Shown: positions 35,348 to 43,706 of the stretch, piece after piece
Layout: every line of letters starts with the position of its first letter
Position numbering within the stretch: position 1 is the stretch's first letter
From: Streptacidiphilus melanogenes
GTDB lineage: Bacteria; Actinomycetota; Actinomycetes; Streptomycetales; Streptomycetaceae
NCBI RefSeq assembly: GCF_000787835.1
Contig: NZ_BBPP01000012.1
Span: forward strand, 102,211-166,210
DNA: 64,000 bases
Reading direction: 5' to 3'
Made by a program: the position numbers and the translations under genes
Notes under the pieces: generated by a model
The model's database searches: none
What the model was told of the DNA's origin: nothing
The model's input: the letters and a program-made list of their open reading frames with translations, nothing else

Positions 35348-35485
35348 ATGGACGAGGCCTCGGGACCGATCGTCTATCTGCTCATGTCCTACAGCAGGGC
35401 CGAGGAAGTGTCCGAGTTTGCCGTTGCCCTGGCGACCGAGCACGGGCTCGTCTGCTACGACCCCCAGGGAGAAACCCTGCGGGGC
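35348..35485 (+). pseudogene. C-terminal fragment of an unknown streptomycete family
   Basis: EASGPIVYLLMSYSRAEEVS and AVALATEHGLVCYDPQGETL match, from memory, the C-terminus of small streptomycete proteins that begin MSYDLAVWEG. The N-terminal two-thirds is absent, and after about 35485 the frame becomes meaningless where it meets the convergent gene at 35521. I infer a truncated gene. Confidence 0.5.
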
Positions 35486-35520
35486 CGAGCCGCCCGATCA
35501 GCGGACCGCCCAGACGACGC

Positions 35521-36066
35521 TCATGACCCACTGCCCGGACCGGCCACGGCCTTTGCGAGCGTGAACCGGCCCGGCGCCGACTCGACCAACCAGCCGCGCG
35601 CCGTCAGTCGCTTCGCCTTCGCCCGCAGCGCTTCCACCTTCGCGGGCACCAGGTCCAGGCCGAGGCGCGCCGCCATCTCCTGGCACGTCAGCGTACCTTG
35701 ACCCAGACGGCCGCGGTCTGCGAGAGCCTGCAGGATGCGCTGGTAGTCCACCGACACTGTCGACCAGTCCAGTCCGGCCCGCCACACCGGCACCATCGAT
35801 CTCGGCTTCGCCGCCTCGGAGAGTCCGGCCGGCGCCGGCTGGTCATCGCGATCTGGCAGGTCCTCGGACCCATCGGGGCAGGCAGCGTCGCTGTCGCCCG
35901 GGGCCAGTACCTCGCCGACGCGTGAGCGGGTGATGATCCACTCGCTCCACTCCCGCTCGGCTGTGTCCAGCTCGGCGTGAATGCGGTCGGCCTCCTCCCG
36001 AAGCCTGTCCACACGACGGCGAGCGGTGAGCTCACGCTGTTTCAGCAGCCCCACGACCGACGGCAT
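35521..36066 (-). CDS. Helical DNA-binding-like protein of unknown role
   Basis: 181 aa starting MPSVVGLLKQRELTARRRVD with GGAGG upstream (the longer frame is rejected). The N-terminal 60 residues are a predicted coiled coil (RLREEADRIHAELDTAEREW). The C-terminal 90 contain a winged-helix-like segment (YQRILQALADRGRLGQGTLTCQEMAARLGL, KVEALRAKAKRLTARGWLVE). Similar proteins are, to my recollection, common next to IS elements in Streptomyces. It probably binds DNA; target unknown. Confidence 0.55.
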   Translation of the reverse strand: MPSVVGLLKQRELTARRRVDRLREEADRIHAELDTAEREWSEWIITRSRVGEVLAPGDSDAACPDGSEDLPDRDDQPAPAGLSEAAKPRSMVPVWRAGLDWSTVSVDYQRILQALADRGRLGQGTLTCQEMAARLGLDLVPAKVEALRAKAKRLTARGWLVESAPGRFTLAKAVAGPGSGS

Positions 36067-36509
36067 TCCCGACCTCCACCAAGTGACGACATGGCACGTC
36101 ACCACTGCCACGGGATCACCAACCCTATGCCTGAGCAGCGGAAATGCATCCCTCAAGCTCGGAAAGGCAACGGCTTCTCAGCACAGTCGTCACCGAACCA
36201 CTCGGGCGCGGGCCGCGGTCCCGGGGAGGTGAACCGACACATGGACAACAGGTGGTTCGACCAGAATCCGGCGCACTCAAGCAACCGCTCACCAGGGACC
36301 AGCGGCCCGTAGTCGTACCCCTTGATCAGCACGGACCACAGTCTTGCAGGTGCCGACCACAGTCGCTGCTGGCAGGCCGACTCGTGTTGCGGACATCCTC
36401 TAGCGACAGCGGACGGGAGTCCGAACCGTGCGTCGCTTGCGCGAACGCCCTCCCCGACTTCCTTCGGGGAGGGCGTCCTGGCGCGGGGTGGTGCGAGGCC
36501 GACTGACGG
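36067..36509. other. Interval with terminator hairpin
   Basis: No gene is recognised. At its right end a perfect 13-bp stem (ACGCCCTCCCCGA at 36445-36457 with TCGGGGAGGGCGT at 36464-36476, 6-nt loop) lies 34 bp beyond the ChW gene's stop and is its terminator. Confidence 0.65.
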
Positions 36510-37127
36510 TCAGACGGTCAGCTCGATGGCTTCCATCCGCAGCGACTGTCCGGTCGTGCCGACGACGGCGGTAGAGCCGGCGGCCGCACAGGCCCAGCCC
36601 TGCCACCCGATGTTCTGCACGTGGGCGTCGGCGCAGACCGTGCCGGAGGCGACGTTGATCTGCAGCGCCTCCATCCGAAGGGACTGCCCGGTGGTGCCCA
36701 CGTACACGTCGACGTTGTCGCCGGCGCAGGCCCAGCCTTGCCAGCCGATGTTCTGCACGTGGGCGTCGGCGCAGACACCGCCGACACCCGAGACGGCGAT
36801 GTCGAGCGCCTCCATGCGCAGCGACTGCCCCGTCGTCCCGGCCATGGCCCCGTCGCACACCGGCGTCTGCCAGCCGATGTTCTGCACGTGGGCGGCGTAA
36901 CAGATGTGACGACCGCTGGCGTTGGGGTGCAGCGCGGCCTGGCGCTTGACGGCCGCCACCAGGGCGGCCTGCCGCTGCGCGTCCGCGCCGGTTGCGGCCG
37001 TCGTGGTGCGGGTCGCGGTGGTGTGACCGGCGGCGAACGCCGTCCCCCCGGGTGCGGCGGCCGACAATCCGGCCGCCAACAGGCCGGCTGCGGCGAGTAC
37101 TGCGCCCCTGCGGGTGAGAGTGAACAT
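36510..37127 (-). CDS. Secreted protein with three ChW repeats
   Basis: 205 aa. The start at 37127 has AAGGGGGGAG upstream. Signal peptide: LTRRGAVLAAAGLLAAGLSA to about residue 32. After a short helical part come three tandem about 45-residue clostridial hydrophobic W (ChW, PF07538-type) repeats: AHVQNIGWQTPVC, AHVQNIGWQGWAC twice, each followed by GTTGQSLRMEAL/I. The repeats are thought to bind wall or extracellular polymers; no enzymatic domain is attached. The Cys residues flanking each repeat could form disulphides. Confidence 0.85.
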   Translation of the reverse strand: MFTLTRRGAVLAAAGLLAAGLSAAAPGGTAFAAGHTTATRTTTAATGADAQRQAALVAAVKRQAALHPNASGRHICYAAHVQNIGWQTPVCDGAMAGTTGQSLRMEALDIAVSGVGGVCADAHVQNIGWQGWACAGDNVDVYVGTTGQSLRMEALQINVASGTVCADAHVQNIGWQGWACAAAGSTAVVGTTGQSLRMEAIELTV

Positions 37128-37456
37128 GTTGCTCCCCCCTTCGTTGTCGGGCAAGGCCCGCAACAAGGTTGATGTCATGTACACGGCTGTAAAACGGCAC
37201 CACCGTAACTCTCCCCGAGGGGCCGCAACAGAGGTACGTGTACCTCCGGTTCGTACGCGGTTGCTTCCTCTGCGCCACCACGCGCCGGGCGTGTCAGCTG
37301 CTCGGGCGCGAGCGACGAAGACGCGCACGACGATCCGTACGCCTCCTTGCTGCCGGTGCCCAGAGCTCGTAGCACGATCTTGCCAATGACGGCGGATCGG
37401 CCGTCGCCTGTTCGTCAGTCAGCCGGGTGGCAGGCTGTTCTGGCAGAGTCGACCGT

Positions 37457-38257
37457 ATGTCCGAGCAGCTTCCAGGTGTGGCCAGAGTCGCCAATCCCTT
37501 TCACGAGCACGGGTCGCTTGCGGATGTGCCGCCGACCGATCCCGCGCATCCCTTGCACGCGTACGCCACCCTCTATCCCGAGGTGGTCAGGGCAGGCTCG
37601 CTGCAGAACGCCCTCCAGTTGGTGATCGATCGTTCGGGACTTGGGCTCACGGTCGAGCTGACGTCCTCGCCGGGCTGGCGCTACGTGGCCGCGAAGGTGG
37701 AAGTCGACGGCCGCTCGGCGACTGTCCTGATGGCCAGTAACGGGCGCAACTTCTCCGTCGACTGCTGGGCCCAGGGCGTGCACATGGCCTCGGGCAGCTC
37801 GCAGGCCCTGTCCGAGGTGGCCGGCGCGATGCACTCGTGGCACCAGGGGTCGAAGGTGCGCGAACTCGCCTCGCAGTGGGCTTTCCTGAGGACATGGGAG
37901 CTGGCCGAGGCCCATGAGCGCGGCGAGGCCGTACCGGCACGGTGGGAGATGATGCGCCGGGTCGCCGCCGGGCACGCCGAGCGCCGCCGGGACACCGAGT
38001 GGCGGGACCTCGTCGAGGCTGCCTTCGAACAGCCGCAGCTCCGGGTCCTGTCTCCCGGGAAGGCCATGTACTGGTTCACCCTCAGCCGCCGGGCCGCGCC
38101 ACCCATTTGCGTCGACCTTCCGAGGACCAGGCCGCTGGGCAACGGCCGCTTCGAGGTGACGTTCGCCGACGGCAAGGTGCAAGAGGTGGACGGTGCAGCG
38201 GCGGCTGCGGCGGTGATCGCGGACGGCCTTCCCGCCGACGCGGTCCCGCTTCCCTAG
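37457..38257 (+). CDS. DUF6193-like protein
   Basis: 266 aa starting MSEQLPGVARVANPF. Segments AGSLQNALQLVIDRSGLGLT, FSVDCWAQGVHMASGSSQAL, AFLRTWELAEAHERG, FEQPQLRVLSPGKAMYWFTL and FADGKVQEVDGAAAAAAVIA follow the same order as the protein at 10694 and match the DUF6193 pattern I recall from streptomycetes. No active site is evident. It is monocistronic as far as visible. Confidence 0.65.
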   Translation: MSEQLPGVARVANPFHEHGSLADVPPTDPAHPLHAYATLYPEVVRAGSLQNALQLVIDRSGLGLTVELTSSPGWRYVAAKVEVDGRSATVLMASNGRNFSVDCWAQGVHMASGSSQALSEVAGAMHSWHQGSKVRELASQWAFLRTWELAEAHERGEAVPARWEMMRRVAAGHAERRRDTEWRDLVEAAFEQPQLRVLSPGKAMYWFTLSRRAAPPICVDLPRTRPLGNGRFEVTFADGKVQEVDGAAAAAAVIADGLPADAVPLP

Positions 38258-38375
38258 CCGTGTCGTCGGGCGACGCCCGGGTCGTCGGCGCCCGGTCTTG
38301 TCCGGGGCAGCCCCGGCGCGAGGCGCCGTGGAAATGCGCGAGCAGCGCGACCTGCCGTCTCAGTACCCTGCGGGC

Positions 38376-38795
38376 ATGAAACTCGACGGACTTTCCCTCA
38401 TGGAGTTCGGCTTCCCCGGTCCGCTGCGGGACCGGCTCGTCGCCGCGGCTCTGTCCGGCGCCAAGACCTCCACCTCCGGGCTGGTGCTGGAATACGACAG
38501 GGAGGGTGAGCCGTTGCCGAGGGTCGGCGAGCGGCTTGCCGTGGTCGACTCAGGAGAGCGGCGGGTCGCGGTGATCGAGCTGACCGAGGTCCGCACGGTC
38601 CGACTCGCCGACGTCGACCTGCAGCACGCCCTCGACGAGGGCGAGGGGTACGACTCCGTGGCCGGATGGCGGACCGCGCACGAAGAGTTCTGGCACAGCG
38701 CCGAGATGCGTGCGGAACTGGGCGACCCGGACTTCGTGGTCGATGACGACACCCTGGTGCTGGCCCAGCGCTTCCGACTGGTCCACACGGTCTGA
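38376..38795 (+). CDS. ASCH-domain protein
   Basis: 139 aa. It has the PUA-like ASCH fold layout: EFGFPGPLRDRLVAAALSGA, the GxKTxTSGL motif (GAKTSTSGLVLEY), LPRVGERLAVVDSGERRVAV, and an acidic FWHSAEMRAELGDPDFVVDD end. ASCH proteins bind RNA or modified nucleosides, and some hydrolyse N4-acetylcytidine. The Lys-Thr-Ser pattern fits that amidohydrolase branch, but specificity is not provable here. Confidence 0.85.
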   Translation: MKLDGLSLMEFGFPGPLRDRLVAAALSGAKTSTSGLVLEYDREGEPLPRVGERLAVVDSGERRVAVIELTEVRTVRLADVDLQHALDEGEGYDSVAGWRTAHEEFWHSAEMRAELGDPDFVVDDDTLVLAQRFRLVHTV

Positions 38796-38904
38796 GCCTC
38801 GCGCTTTCACGAGGGGAGGTGCTGATGGGGGATCAGGATGCGAGATGCCACTCCTGACTTCTTGTTCTGCTTCCTACGCGGGCTCGGGCGACCAGCTGCG
38901 GGGT

Positions 38905-39108
38905 TCACCTTTCAGGTGAAGTCTTGACGCGCCGCGCGCTGGCCGGGCTGATGGCTCGTCCGGCTGGTAGACCACGGATCGCACCGGGTCGGGTGACCCA
39001 CGCGGATTCGGGCAGCGGGGCGAGCTCGTGGCTGAGAGCTTCTGTCTCTGCCGCGAATTCGTCCAACACTGCAGCAAGATCCAGGATTACCGGGTGGTCG
39101 AAGTCCAT
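38905..39108 (-). pseudogene. N-terminal fragment of a TIGR03084/DinB-like protein
   Basis: MDFDHPVILDLAAVLDEFAA, then ETEALSHELAPLPESAWVT, is the start of a mycothiol-dependent-enzyme-like (TIGR03084, DinB-fold) protein, normally about 260 aa with an AHQIAHL metal motif. Here the frame loses similarity after about 45 codons, so most of the gene is gone. Its ATG (39108) overlaps the end of the GNAT gene by 22 bp, showing that the two were once translationally linked. Confidence 0.5.
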
Positions 39109-39626
39109 ACGCCGAACCACTGCTCGGCGCCGTACTGCTCGAACCGCTCTACCTCGGTGAACCCCAGCTTTGCCGCGACGCGCAAGGATCCCTCGTTCGC
39201 CGTCTGCGTGGTGAGCACGACCGGCTCACCGGGAAGTGTCTTGGCGAACCAGGCGAGTGCCGCCGCGGACGCTTCGGCGGCGTACCCGAATCCCCAGGAC
39301 TCCGGCAGGAACAGGTAGCCCAGCTCGGCCTCCCCGCCCTCCGGCAGGACGCGACCGAGGCGGTCCGGGTCGCGCCGATCCAGCGTGATCATGCCGATCA
39401 TCGTGCCGTCGAGCTCGACTACGAAGAATCCCGGGCGCCGCCCAGGTATCTCAGGCACCGCCTGTTCGAGTTGCTCGCGCGGTTGGGAGCCACCGATGTA
39501 TGTGCCCACTTCCGGCGAGGCGTACAGCTCGATCACGGCAGCTCGATCCCGGGCCTCGGACTCGCGGAGCACGAGTCGCTCGGTCTTGATGGGGGCAGGG
39601 GGCCACGGGACGGGTCCAAGTTTCAT
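39087..39626 (-). CDS. GNAT-family N-acetyltransferase
   Basis: 179 aa from the ATG at 39626 (MKLGPVPWPPAPI). RimJ/RimL-type GNAT: KTERLVLRESEARDRAAVIE, FFVVELDGTMIGMITLDRRD, the acetyl-CoA loop region ELGYLFLPESWGFGYAAEAS and TANEGSLRVAAKLGFTEVER. It transfers acetyl from acetyl-CoA to an amine (protein N-terminus or small molecule). The gene ends inside the start of a broken TIGR03084-like gene. Confidence 0.88.
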   Translation of the reverse strand: MKLGPVPWPPAPIKTERLVLRESEARDRAAVIELYASPEVGTYIGGSQPREQLEQAVPEIPGRRPGFFVVELDGTMIGMITLDRRDPDRLGRVLPEGGEAELGYLFLPESWGFGYAAEASAAALAWFAKTLPGEPVVLTTQTANEGSLRVAAKLGFTEVERFEQYGAEQWFGVWTSTTR

Positions 39627-39755
39627 GGCAGGCAAACTATCCCAGTCCCGCCAGGCAGGAGCCCCGAACAAGTGACATGTCCGTACGCATCCGGCGGCCG
39701 GAGTTGCCCACCGAGGAGCCGTCAGGACGCGGCAATGGCGGTGGACGCCGGCTCG

Positions 39756-39925
39756 GCCTGGGGAAGTCCCGCATGCGGCGCAGCGGGGAGAAGAAGAGGA
39801 TCCAGCCAGCGGCTCAGATTCCGATGAAGGACACCCACAGCGCGGGCCGTACCCCGATCAGCGTGCCCAGCAGCCCACCGAGAATTCCGCCGATCGGCAT
39901 CGTGCCCCAGACAACCCCCACCCAG
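39756..39925 (-). pseudogene. MFS transporter C-terminal fragment with internal stop
   Basis: The minus strand reads VVWGTMPIGGILGGLLGTLI, GVRPALWVSFIGI, stop, AAGWILFFSPLRRMRDFP in one frame. This is the last membrane helices and cytoplasmic tail of an EntS-like MFS transporter, with an in-frame TGA at 39814-39816. It ends abruptly at about 39925, exactly where a plus-strand IS1380 remnant begins, so the insertion probably removed the rest. Confidence 0.6.
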
Positions 39926-40171
39926 AACCGGATCTGGCTGGAGATCGTCCAGCTCGCCCTGGACCTGCTCGCCTCGATGCCCATGCTCGCCCTCACGGGC
40001 GAAACCCGCAGGTGGGAACCCAAGCGCCTGCGGCTGCGGCTGTTCTCCGCTGCCGGCCAGCTCGTCACGACCGGCCGTCGTCGCTGGCTCTGCCTGGCCC
40101 GTCGTTGGCCCTGGACCCAGATCATCACCGCCGCCTTCGGTCGGCTGCAGACCCTCCCGAATCCCGGCTGA
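39926..40171 (+). pseudogene. IS1380-family transposase C-terminal fragment
   Basis: NRIWLEIVQLALDLLASMPM, then RRWEPKRLRLRLFSAAGQLV and PWTQIITAAFGRLQTLPNPG, is the C-terminus of an IS1380-type transposase. The N-terminal 80% is missing and the sequence before 39926 belongs to an opposing MFS fragment. It is non-functional. Confidence 0.75.
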
Positions 40172-40684
40172 CCAGCGAGACCAATCCGCACCGACGAGCC
40201 CTCGCACGACCGGAGCAGTGGAACCCGGCGCCCACCCGACGCGACAGCCGGGTCGCCGACATGCCCGCCATCAGCCCGAAAGACCGAAACGGCCCTCCAG
40301 GCGAACCGACGGACCGTCACGAAGGATCGAGGCTGAGGACGGCCGGCTCGTTGCAAGGGGGGCGGAAGAGCCCGACCAGTTCGGCCCGGACAGCGGACGA
40401 CATCCGGCCTCCCGCGACGGAAGCGGCGCCCCGAACTTGGCGCTGCCCCGGCGGAGCCACTTCGACGACTCCCGTCACCGCCGACCCCTCGTCCAGCGCA
40501 GCCTGACTCGTGCCGCGCTGCTCTCGGCCTTTGCTCTGCCGTTGCGTTCTGGCAGTTCCTTCTCTCTCCGGCGATGGGGTGGATGCACGCCGAAGGCTGC
40601 GCCGAAGTCTGCTGATTCGCGCAAGACCGGCCCCGTGCACGCTTCTAACGTGGCATCGAATTCGCAGCGAGCAAGGGGTCCCGT
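40172..40684. other. Interval without recognisable gene
   Basis: About 510 bp between the IS1380 remnant and the repeat-protein operon. Long frames exist on both strands but have biased, low-information composition and no family. The promoter of the operon at 40685 must lie near its right end; no clear -35/-10 was identified. Confidence 0.4.
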
Positions 40685-41821
40685 GTGACTGTTGAGCCTG
40701 AGAATGTGGAACGCCTGGGGAATTGGCTCGTCGACGGCAGTTCCGTGCGCTCTGGGAACACGGGGGCCGACATCCTCGTGGAGAAGCTGGCCCAGCTGAT
40801 CTTCGAGGGTGAACGGGACTGGCCGGCCCGAAGCGACCGGTTCGACGCCTACCGCGACCGCCTGACCGAGCGGTTCGTGGACGACTCGGCCCGGGAGCGC
40901 CAGTTCGTGGAGCTGACCGGTCCGGACGCGGACCCTGGGGTCTTCATCGACTGGTTCCTGCCGGTGGTCCTCGCATGGGAGGAAGACGGCAGTGCCGAGA
41001 GTGGGCAGCCGGCCTGGGACGAGGCCCGCGCGGTGTTCTACCGCACAGGCCCCGGTGGGGCTTTCGAGTTCGCCGAGGCCAAGACCCGCGGTCAGCAGGG
41101 GACCGGCTGCAGCGGTTCGTGGCTCAGCCATCAGGAGCTGATCGAACTCGGCGAGGACCCGGCGACCCGGGCCCACGGCTGGGACGGCGCCCGGGCCATG
41201 TTCCACCGTACGGGTTCTGGTGGCGCTTTCGAGTTCGCCGAGGCCAAGACCCGCGGTCAGCAGGGGACCGGCTGCAGCGGTTCGTGGCTCAGCCATCAGG
41301 AGCTGATCGAACTCGGCGAGGACCCGGCGACCCGGGCCCACGGCTGGGACGGCGCCCGGGCGATGTTCTACCGAACCGGTCCTGGTGGCGCTTTCGAGTT
41401 CGCCGAGGCCAACACTCGAGGCCAACGCACCAGCGGCTGCACCGCCACCTGGCTGACGGATGAGCAGGCCCGAGAACGGGCACTCGCCGCCGATGAGGTG
41501 ACAGAGACACAGGATGGGCCCATCGACCCGCTCACCACGTCCCAGTCGGTGTACGACAAGGTCATGGGCGCGATAGCCGGGGAGGGACCCGCGTCCGGCA
41601 CCACTGAGCAGGAGCGCACCGAACTGTGGAACGTGGCGTGGGCCAAGGTTCACGAGGCTGCTGCCGACTGCGGACCGGACCAGCAGGAGCAGGTCGCGGA
41701 AGCGGCGGTACAAGCCTGCCTTGAGCACGTGGAGCAGGAAACCCAAGTCCGCGACCAGTTGGTCACGGAGCTTCAGGCCTTCGCCGAACTACTGGCCGGC
41801 GACACCCCCGCCGAGAACTAA
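40685..41821 (+). CDS. Unknown protein with three tandem 55-residue repeats
   Basis: 378 aa; GTG start with AAGGGG seven bases upstream. A helical N-domain (about 1-105) is followed by three repeats starting at Trp111, Trp166 and Trp221: W-D-x-A-R-A-x-F-x-R-T-G, GGAFEFAEA.TRGQ, a conserved Cys, and SHQELIELGEDPATRAHG. Repeats 1 and 2 share a 137-bp stretch without a mismatch. The C-domain (about 275-378) is helical and acidic, with a possible coiled coil. No known family and no signal peptide. It is 32 bp upstream of the finger/peptidase gene and clearly co-transcribed, so it is likely that protein's partner, substrate or regulator. Confidence 0.7.
   Translation: MTVEPENVERLGNWLVDGSSVRSGNTGADILVEKLAQLIFEGERDWPARSDRFDAYRDRLTERFVDDSARERQFVELTGPDADPGVFIDWFLPVVLAWEEDGSAESGQPAWDEARAVFYRTGPGGAFEFAEAKTRGQQGTGCSGSWLSHQELIELGEDPATRAHGWDGARAMFHRTGSGGAFEFAEAKTRGQQGTGCSGSWLSHQELIELGEDPATRAHGWDGARAMFYRTGPGGAFEFAEANTRGQRTSGCTATWLTDEQARERALAADEVTETQDGPIDPLTTSQSVYDKVMGAIAGEGPASGTTEQERTELWNVAWAKVHEAAADCGPDQQEQVAEAAVQACLEHVEQETQVRDQLVTELQAFAELLAGDTPAEN
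41015..41509 (+). repeat. Three in-frame 165-bp tandem repeats
   Basis: Units start at 41015, 41180 and 41345. Positions 41060-41196 and 41225-41361 are identical, while the third unit has diverged. Such identity in a 165-bp period indicates very recent duplication or ongoing slippage/recombination. Confidence 0.9.
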
Positions 41822-41853
41822 ACCGCTCAGCCACGAGAAGGGAAAGACGCCTC

Positions 41854-43377
41854 ATGTGGGGATTCCTCGCCTACGAGCGAGCCTGCGATGCCGTCCACGC
41901 GCTTGCCGACGTGCGGCGCCGATTCGACGCGCACCAGATTTCGGCGGAACAGGCCCTGGTCGAGGTGAGCGGGATCACCACCCGAATGCGACCCGATCTC
42001 GACCTCCTGTCCATGGAACGCCGCGCACCGATCGACGATGCGCTTCGGGTCCTGAACAATGTTCTTACAAGGGCCGCGTCCTCCGCATGGACCGGGCGAT
42101 GCACGGGCTGTGAGCGCCGTTTCGGCACGAATCTGCACCAGTACGTCGAGTGCACACGCTGTCGCGCCCAGTACCTGAACGGCCATCAGCCCGAGCGCTG
42201 CGCCTGCCGATCCCTGACCTGGAGCGCGGTCATCAACCCGACCGGACTCGGTGTGCCCGCCACCATGGCCGAGGGGGTGGCGCGGATCGATTTCAGCGCC
42301 GACGACGACCCGTCGAGCGACGGTTCCGACGGGGAGCAGGAGGACGCTTCGAGCTCGCCGAACTCCGAGCCGCTGCACGAGGCCGCTTCGAGCTCGTCCG
42401 CGGCCGGCGCCGGGGACTGCGCGTTCTGCGGTGACGCCATGCTCTTCAGCCAAGTGGCGGAACTGGCTGTCGTGGCGTGTCCCAACGGGAACGAGGAGCC
42501 CCATACGCTGACCCACGCGGGCTGTATTCCACCAACGGGTTGCTGGGACTGCGACAGCGCAAACCGTACCAGCGCCGGGACCTGCGAATCCTGCGCGGAC
42601 ACCATGCTCTTCAACCAGACGCGGAAGCTGGCTGTCGTGAGGTGTCCCAACGGGAGCGAAGCGCCACATCTGTTCACCCATATGGAGTGCATTTCGGCCA
42701 GTGGTGACTGCAGGTACTGCGGACTCCAAAACCTCGCCGACCCGCACTACATCGTCCGGGATGCCGTGACCGTGCCGACCGTGCTCGCCGTAGCCACCGG
42801 CCCGGCGTCTGCCTGGACGCCGGTGCGTGCAGCCCGCTGGTCGGACGCCTTCATGCAGAGGCAGGAAAGGATGCTGTGCTACGCCACGGCGGCATCGGCT
42901 GTGTACCAGGCGTTCAACGACCCGAGGAGCCCCCGGGAGTGTGCGCACGAATTCGCCGTCACCCCCGGCGCGGCCAGTTATTTTCCTATCTACCGCGAGG
43001 CATTCCAGCAGACCGCCTCCACCCTCCCTCCGTCCACTCCCGTTGCCACCATCCAGGCCCGCACCTTCCAGGGCGCGAACGGCCGGGCGGCGGAGAACGA
43101 GTTGGTCGGCAACACCGGGGAGCCGATTCTCACCCCACTCGGACGTCCCGTGGCAAGGCGCACCAGCATGCCGTTCCAGGACCTGCAGAACGCGATCGGC
43201 CAAGACCAGTTGATCATGGTCGCAAACTCGGTCCACTGGGTTGTGGTCTTCGGCTACGAGACGGACGGCACCGGCGGCACGAGGGTGAACTTCTTCGACC
43301 CCCTCACGGGTGGAGGCCACCGCGAGGAATACGACGAATTCGTAGCCGACAAAGACGAGTTCCTGGTTGTCGGCTGA
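41854..43377 (+). CDS. Zinc ribbon + two RING-H2-like fingers + papain-like peptidase domain
   Basis: 507 aa, cytoplasmic. A zinc ribbon spans Cys83/86/100/103, followed by Cys116/118. A Ser/Asp/Glu-rich linker (about 150-185) leads to two tandem fingers with one spacing, C-x2-C-x16-C-x7-H-x3-H-x2-C-x5/6-C-x2-C: residues 189-233 and 244-289. The order C3H2C3 is that of RING-H2 cross-brace domains, with a longer step between ligands 3 and 4. The C-terminal 190 residues look like a papain-fold cysteine peptidase: RQERMLCYATAASAVY (Cys342), SVHWVVVFGYE (His461), VNFFDPLTGG (Asp482). It could be a targeted protease or a conjugation/deconjugation enzyme; that role is inference. Confidence 0.65.
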   Translation: MWGFLAYERACDAVHALADVRRRFDAHQISAEQALVEVSGITTRMRPDLDLLSMERRAPIDDALRVLNNVLTRAASSAWTGRCTGCERRFGTNLHQYVECTRCRAQYLNGHQPERCACRSLTWSAVINPTGLGVPATMAEGVARIDFSADDDPSSDGSDGEQEDASSSPNSEPLHEAASSSSAAGAGDCAFCGDAMLFSQVAELAVVACPNGNEEPHTLTHAGCIPPTGCWDCDSANRTSAGTCESCADTMLFNQTRKLAVVRCPNGSEAPHLFTHMECISASGDCRYCGLQNLADPHYIVRDAVTVPTVLAVATGPASAWTPVRAARWSDAFMQRQERMLCYATAASAVYQAFNDPRSPRECAHEFAVTPGAASYFPIYREAFQQTASTLPPSTPVATIQARTFQGANGRAAENELVGNTGEPILTPLGRPVARRTSMPFQDLQNAIGQDQLIMVANSVHWVVVFGYETDGTGGTRVNFFDPLTGGGHREEYDEFVADKDEFLVVG

Positions 43378-43706
43378 CTTCCTCCGCGTACGGGCACGCC
43401 CAGCCCGCGCCGCGGCGGGCTGGGCGACGACCGCCGCCGATCCCGGACTGCCGGTCGTCCGGGTGAGGTGGACCGGCACGGCGAACGACCGCACCGCGGT
43501 CCGGTTCGCGGTGTCGGCCTCGCGGGCGAATGAGGACCGATCCATCGTCCCGCCGGGATACCGCAGCCCGCTGATCGACCGTTGCCGACCCGCTCGCTTC
43601 CTCTGCGGTCACCCGCTGCGGTCACGAAGCCGCTGACAGCGCTGGGTTACCAACGAGTTTCGTGCCGGCCGTCAGGAGATGACCCGATTCGGGAAGCCCT
43701 CCCGCC
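43378..43706. other. Interval after the finger/peptidase operon, with terminator
   Basis: A perfect 12-bp stem, CGCCCAGCCCGC (43397-43408) with GCGGGCTGGGCG (43415-43426), lies 20 bp beyond the operon's stop and is its terminator. Nothing recognisable is in the rest. Confidence 0.7.
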
